From JADLHS01 sp964594985 (GTDB lineage: Bacteria > Verrucomicrobiota > Verrucomicrobiia > Limisphaerales > JADLHS01), in NCBI GenBank assembly GCA_964594985.1, contig CAZQNQ010000017.1, positions 1-64,000 on the forward strand: a stretch of DNA of 64,000 bases. Reading direction: 5' to 3'. The notes beneath the pieces were generated by a model. That model worked only from the letters and a program-made list of their open reading frames with translations, did not search any database and had not been told where the DNA came from. A program made the position numbers and the translations under genes. Of this stretch, positions 59,652 to 64,000 are shown piece by piece (position 1 is the first letter of the stretch; every line of letters starts with the position of its first letter).

Positions 59652-61775
59652 ATGAAATTTTGCCTGTTGCTTGGCGCGGTGTTCCTGAGCGTGTTGCTGT
59701 TCGGTTGCGTCACCACGAAACAGAAGCTTCATTACCCCGCCACAGTCACCACGAATCAGGTGGACGTTTATCATGGCGTCACCGTGAAAGACCCGTATCG
59801 CTGGCTGGAGGATGACAATTCCGCCGCGACCAAGGCGTGGGTTGAGGCGCAGAACAAGATCACGTTTGATTATCTCGCCACGATCCCCGAGCGCGCGGCG
59901 ATCAAGGCACGGTTGACCGAGTTGTGGAACTTCGAGCGTTACGGCGTGCCGTTCAAGGAAGGCGGGCGCTACTTCTATTACAAGAACGACGGTCTGCAAA
60001 ATCAAAGCGTGCTCTACACGTTGCCCACGCTCGAAGCCGAGCCGACCGTCCTGCTCGATCCGAACAAACTCTCGACCGATGGCACGGTGGCGTTGAGCGG
60101 CATCGAGATCAGTGACGATGGCAATCTGATGGCGTATGGCTTGTCCGTGGCGGGATCGGACTGGCAGGAATGGCGCGTGCGCGATGTGCGGATGGCGACG
60201 GATCTGCCGGATGTGATCAAGTGGGTGAAATTTTCCGGGGCATCATGGGCGAAGGACGGCAGTGGTTTTTATTACTCGCGTTACGATGAACCGACGGAAG
60301 CCGCGAAGCTCACGAAGGTGAATTATTTCCACAAACTGTACTTCCATCGCCTCGGCACGCCGCAAGCCGACGACAAGCTGGTTTATCATCGCCCGGATCA
60401 GAAGGAGTGGAGTTTCGGCGGCGGTGTTACGGAGGAGGGGCATTACCTCATCATCACATCGGGGCAGGGCACTGACCCGAAGAATCGTGTGCTCTATCAG
60501 GATTTGCAGACGCCCGATGCGCCCGTGGTCGAGTTGCTGATGGATTTCGATGCGGATTATTCCTTCGTGGACAACGACGGGCCGGTGTTTTGGTTCAAGA
60601 CCGATCTCAACGCGCCGCGGCATCGGGTCATCGCCGTGGACATTCGCAATCCTGCGCGCGAGAACTGGAAGGAAATCATTCCGCAAGCCGACGAAACGCT
60701 CACCAGCGTGCGCGTCATCAACAATCAATTCCTCTGCGTGTATCTCAAGGACGCGCGCAGTCAGGTGAAGGTGTTTGGGCTGGACGGGAAATTCGTCCGC
60801 GAAATCGAATTGCCGGGCATCGGTTCAGCGGGTGGCTTCCCCGGCAAACGTGCTGATACCGAGACGTTTTATTCATTCACGAGTTTCACGACGCCGGGAA
60901 TCATTTATCGGCTCAATCTCGACACAGGCGCGAGCACAGAGTTCCGCGCGCCGAAGCTGAAGTTCAATCCCGCCGACTACGAGACGCAGCAGGTGTTCTA
61001 TCTCAGCAAAGACGGCACGAGCGTGCCGATGTTCATCACGCACAAGCGCGGCCTCAAGCTCGATGGCCAGCGGCCCACGCTGCTTTACGGTTACGGTGGA
61101 TTCAACATCAGTCTCACGCCGTCCTTCTCGGTCGGGAATCTCGCGTGGATGGAAATGGGCGGCGTGTATGCGGTGCCCAATTTGCGCGGCGGCGGCGAAT
61201 ATGGGCAGGCGTGGCATCAGGCCGGGACGAAATTACAAAAACAAAATGTGTTCGACGATTTCATCGCGGCGGCGGAATGGTTGATTGCCAACGGCTATAC
61301 GAACCCGAAGAAGCTGGCGATTGCGGGCGGCAGCAACGGCGGTTTGCTCGTCGGCGCGTGTATGACGCAGCGGCCTGATTTGTATGGCGCGTGTCTGCCG
61401 GCGGTGGGCGTGATGGACATGCTGCGCTTCCACAAGTTCACCATCGGCTGGGCGTGGACGAGCGATTACGGCTCGGCGGACAACGCGGAGGAGTTCCTCG
61501 CGCTCTACGCTTATTCGCCACTGCACAACATCAAGTTTGGCACGAAGTATCCGGCGACGATGGTCACGACTGCCGATCACGACGACCGCGTGGTGCCCGC
61601 GCACAGTTTCAAATTCGCCGCCACGCTGCAAGCGGCGCAGGCTGGGCTGGCACCGACGTTGATCCGCATTGACGTGAAGGCCGGTCACGGCGCGGGCAAG
61701 CCGACGACGAAGCTGATCGAGGAAGCCGCGGACAAACTGGCGTTTTTGGTGAAGGAACTGGGGATAAAACCGTAA
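59652..61775 (+). CDS. Prolyl oligopeptidase family serine peptidase (S9A), lipoprotein
   Basis: 707 residues from ATG 59652. Lipobox LLFGC. The beginning DPYRWLEDDNSAATKAWVEAQN is typical for POP. A seven-bladed propeller (about 80-420) gates the hydrolase domain, with nucleophile Ser in GGSNGGLLVG, Asp in DHDDRV and His in AGHGAG. Cleaves short peptides after proline, probably in the periplasm. Confidence 0.96.
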   Translation: MKFCLLLGAVFLSVLLFGCVTTKQKLHYPATVTTNQVDVYHGVTVKDPYRWLEDDNSAATKAWVEAQNKITFDYLATIPERAAIKARLTELWNFERYGVPFKEGGRYFYYKNDGLQNQSVLYTLPTLEAEPTVLLDPNKLSTDGTVALSGIEISDDGNLMAYGLSVAGSDWQEWRVRDVRMATDLPDVIKWVKFSGASWAKDGSGFYYSRYDEPTEAAKLTKVNYFHKLYFHRLGTPQADDKLVYHRPDQKEWSFGGGVTEEGHYLIITSGQGTDPKNRVLYQDLQTPDAPVVELLMDFDADYSFVDNDGPVFWFKTDLNAPRHRVIAVDIRNPARENWKEIIPQADETLTSVRVINNQFLCVYLKDARSQVKVFGLDGKFVREIELPGIGSAGGFPGKRADTETFYSFTSFTTPGIIYRLNLDTGASTEFRAPKLKFNPADYETQQVFYLSKDGTSVPMFITHKRGLKLDGQRPTLLYGYGGFNISLTPSFSVGNLAWMEMGGVYAVPNLRGGGEYGQAWHQAGTKLQKQNVFDDFIAAAEWLIANGYTNPKKLAIAGGSNGGLLVGACMTQRPDLYGACLPAVGVMDMLRFHKFTIGWAWTSDYGSADNAEEFLALYAYSPLHNIKFGTKYPATMVTTADHDDRVVPAHSFKFAATLQAAQAGLAPTLIRIDVKAGHGAGKPTTKLIEEAADKLAFLVKELGIKP

Positions 61776-61780
61776 TTGTA

Positions 61781-61905
61781 GGAGCGCGGCTGTGTCCGCA
61801 GGACCAGCCGCAGCAGCTTCGCCAGATCAGTCAGCACGGTTCACCTCTGACATTCCTGCATTAGTGGCACGCTGCGGCTGGTGCTCCCGCACACAGCCGC
61901 GCTCC
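61781..61905. repeat. Palindrome between the two S9 peptidase genes
   Basis: GGAGCGCGGCTGTGTCCGC … inverted end ACACAGCCGCGCTCC, with CAGCCGCAG/CTGCGGCTG inside. Related to the inner part of 3550-3734. Confidence 0.75.
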
Positions 61906-61994
61906 GGGAATCTACGCCGTCGAATGGATGTTTGAGCCTCCTGACGTCGGCTGCTACAGTCCGTGGCGGTCGCTGTCCGGGTGACCTCTGAAAT

Positions 61995-63926
61995 ATGAAA
62001 TCGTTCAAACATCTGCTCTGCTACATGGTCATGGCATCCGCTGTTAATCCCACTTTATCTCAAGTCCCCGAAAACCTCGTTGTCGAAGGCGTGCCGCCAC
62101 ATTCACCAGAGTTGAAAGCGGAGGCGGAGCGGTATCTGGAATTTCGCGCGGCGGGTTTCAGCAGTTGGCATCCGACGAAACGCGAAATGCTCATCAGCAC
62201 GCGTTTCGCCGAGACGCCGCAAATGCACGAAGTCAAAATACCCGGTGGGGCGCGACGGCAGTTGACCTTCACGCCTGAGCCGGTCGGCGGCGGCATCTGG
62301 CAACCGAAGCAGGGGCGTTACATCGTGTTCGCGCAGGACTCGGGTGGTGGTGAGTTCTATCAATACTACCGGCTCGATTCCGACGCGGGCCGCATCACGT
62401 TGCTGACCGATGGTAAGTCGCGCAACGGCAGCGGGCGGTTTTCCAAGAGCGGGAATCAATTCGCCTACACCTCGACGCGCCGCACAGGTCGCGACACCGA
62501 CGTCTGGGTGATGAATCCCGCCGAGCCGAAGTCGAATCGGTTGCTGTGCGAATCAACGGGCGGCGGCTGGCGCGTGAGTGATTGGTCGGCGGACGAAAAC
62601 TGGCTGCTGTTGCAGGAATACATTTCCATCAACAAGAGCCGGCTGTATCTGCTCGACGCAAAGACGGGCGCGAAGGAATTGCTCACGCCGGACGAAGCGC
62701 CGCCGGTTTCGTATGGCGACGCGCGGTTTGCCAAGGACGGCAAAGCCATTTTTTGCACGACGGACAAGGATTCCGAGTTCGAGCGTCTCGTGCGACTGGA
62801 TTTGCAGACGAAGGAAATCAAAGTTCTGACGGCGGATATTCCGTGGAATGTAACCGAGTTTGATCTTTCTCCTGACGGCAGAACGATTGCGCTGATTTCA
62901 AACGAAGACGGCGTCGGCAAGCTGCATCTGCTGGACGCACGCTCTGGCAAGAAGCTGCGCGGGCCGGAACTGCCGCTGGGCATTCCGTCCGGCGTGACGT
63001 GGCACGAGAACGGGCGCGACCTCGCGTTCAACTTTAATTCCGCCAAGTCACCGACGGACGCGTATTCCTACAACGTGAAAACCCGGAAGCTCGAACGCTG
63101 GACGGAAAGCGAGACGGGCGGCTTGAACACGGCGAGCTTCATCGAGCCGGAATTGATTCGCGTGAAAAGCTTCGATGGTTTGCCGGTCTCGGGCTTTTTG
63201 TATCGGCCCGATGCGAAAAAGTTTCCCGGCAAACGCCCGATCATCGTGAACATCCACGGCGGGCCGGAGAGTCAGTCGCGCCCGATCTTTCAGGCGCGGA
63301 ACAATTACTATTTGAACGAACTGGGCGTGGCGATTTTGTTCCCGAACGTGCGCGGATCGAGTGGTTACGGCAAAACCTTCCTGACGCTGGACAATGGTTT
63401 CAAGCGCGAGGATTCCGTGAAGGACATCGGCGCGTTTTTGGATTGGATCGCGCAGGACGCCAGCTTGGACGCGGAACGCATCGCCGTGATGGGCGGGAGT
63501 TACGGCGGCTACATGACATTGGCGAGTCTGGTGCATTTCAGTGATCGGCTGCGTTGCGGCGTGGACGTGGTGGGGATTTCGAGCTTCATCACGTTTCTGA
63601 AGAACACGCAGGATTATCGCCGCGATTTGCGCCGCGTGGAATACGGCGACGAGCGGGATCCCGCGATGGCGGAACATCTGCAACGCATCTCGCCGCTGAC
63701 GAACGTGGACAAAATTCGCAAGCCGTTGTTCGTGGTGCAGGGCCAGAACGATCCGCGCGTGCCGGTGACCGAAGCCGAGCAGATGGTCAAAGCCATCCGC
63801 GAAAAAGGCGGCACGGTCTGGTATCTGATGGCGAAGGATGAAGGTCACGGCTTTGGCAAGAAGCGCAATGTGGATTTTCAGTTTCTCAGCACGATCCAGT
63901 TCCTGCGCGAGCATCTGCTGAAATAG
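61995..63926 (+). CDS. S9C-type (acylaminoacyl-peptidase-like) serine peptidase, exported
   Basis: 643 residues. Signal peptide MKSFKHLLCYMVMASAVNPTLSQ. A WD-like propeller (about 45-380; FSPDG-type repeats such as FDLSPDGRTIALIS) precedes the alpha/beta hydrolase. Catalytic Ser in MGGSYGGYM, Asp in GQNDPRV and His in DEGHGF. It differs from the POP gene upstream by the GGSYGGYM nucleophile elbow of the S9B/C groups. Confidence 0.94.
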   Translation: MKSFKHLLCYMVMASAVNPTLSQVPENLVVEGVPPHSPELKAEAERYLEFRAAGFSSWHPTKREMLISTRFAETPQMHEVKIPGGARRQLTFTPEPVGGGIWQPKQGRYIVFAQDSGGGEFYQYYRLDSDAGRITLLTDGKSRNGSGRFSKSGNQFAYTSTRRTGRDTDVWVMNPAEPKSNRLLCESTGGGWRVSDWSADENWLLLQEYISINKSRLYLLDAKTGAKELLTPDEAPPVSYGDARFAKDGKAIFCTTDKDSEFERLVRLDLQTKEIKVLTADIPWNVTEFDLSPDGRTIALISNEDGVGKLHLLDARSGKKLRGPELPLGIPSGVTWHENGRDLAFNFNSAKSPTDAYSYNVKTRKLERWTESETGGLNTASFIEPELIRVKSFDGLPVSGFLYRPDAKKFPGKRPIIVNIHGGPESQSRPIFQARNNYYLNELGVAILFPNVRGSSGYGKTFLTLDNGFKREDSVKDIGAFLDWIAQDASLDAERIAVMGGSYGGYMTLASLVHFSDRLRCGVDVVGISSFITFLKNTQDYRRDLRRVEYGDERDPAMAEHLQRISPLTNVDKIRKPLFVVQGQNDPRVPVTEAEQMVKAIREKGGTVWYLMAKDEGHGFGKKRNVDFQFLSTIQFLREHLLK

Positions 63927-64000
63927 GCTTGCAGATTGGATGGCTATGTCCACTTTTGCATAGCTAAGAGCAAAAAAGGGTGAGTCTTGGGTAGAGAATG

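Overview
The window looks like chromosome of a Verrucomicrobiota bacterium, probably of the Pedosphaeraceae/Limisphaerales kind. This is inferred from GC-rich DNA, a secreted protein ending in a 'STNLVHWT…RYYRSVLLP' type C-terminus, an ECF sigma factor with a membrane and coiled-coil tail, a DUF1080 / PmoA-like / Gfo-Idh sugar cluster, RG-rich and Ala/Lys-rich extensions on ribosomal proteins, and very many palindromic repeats. Taxonomy was not tested by any search.

Layout. 1-4400: a broken GH2-type glycosidase start, a CCA-adding/poly(A) polymerase family gene, prmC, a thioredoxin-fold protein and repeat elements leading to dnaA. 4402-11683: dnaA, an ABC ATPase without a permease, an HNH endonuclease plus small-protein pair flanked by a 110-bp duplication of the ATPase gene end, a large secreted protein, a PIN toxin-antitoxin pair, and yjbQ, whose 5' end is also duplicated across the TA pair. 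11690-18024: an Lpd-like flavoprotein, an AT-richer orphan, hisG, purN, a SET-domain protein and an RluA-type pseudouridine synthase. 18167-22177: a lipid-related group (APP1-type phosphatase, acyltransferase, MGDG-synthase-like glycosyltransferase). 22862-29195: an ECF sigma factor and a 1500-residue enzyme fusing GH43-like, GH105-like and GH35 modules.

29541-42587 is the ribosomal/RNA polymerase operon: rplB-rpsS-rplV-rpsC-rplP-rpmC-rpsQ-rplN-rplX-rplE-rpsN-rpsH-rplF-rplR-rpsE-rplO-secY-map-infA-rpmJ-rpsM-rpsK-rpsD-rpoA-rplQ, closed by a terminator. rpmD is absent between rpsE and rplO, and the S10-L3-L4-L23 part does not precede rplB. Most of its start codons have a U-rich 'UUUAUG' context rather than a Shine-Dalgarno site.

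42722-46494 is an exported sugar-catabolism trio (DUF1080, PmoA-like lipoprotein, Tat-exported Gfo/Idh). Directly after it, 46495-48524 looks like an integron gene-cassette array without an integrase: four small genes, mostly signal-anchored or lipoproteins, separated by unusually short attC-like sites whose outer boxes match across each cassette. It abuts a truncated DUF4239 gene. 49183-63926 holds a second Gfo/Idh enzyme, an HNH endonuclease, a TPR/coiled-coil exported protein, a second yjbQ, a two-protein phosphorelay, a NicO-type metal transporter, guaB and two different S9 peptidases.

The strongest hidden signals are: palindromic elements inserted in frame inside protein-coding genes (prmC, the Lpd-like gene, the SET gene, and two other families inside the APP1 gene); the cassette array; two accessory modules (HNH pair, PIN pair) that each sit at a gene end with that gene end duplicated; and the triple glycoside-hydrolase fusion.
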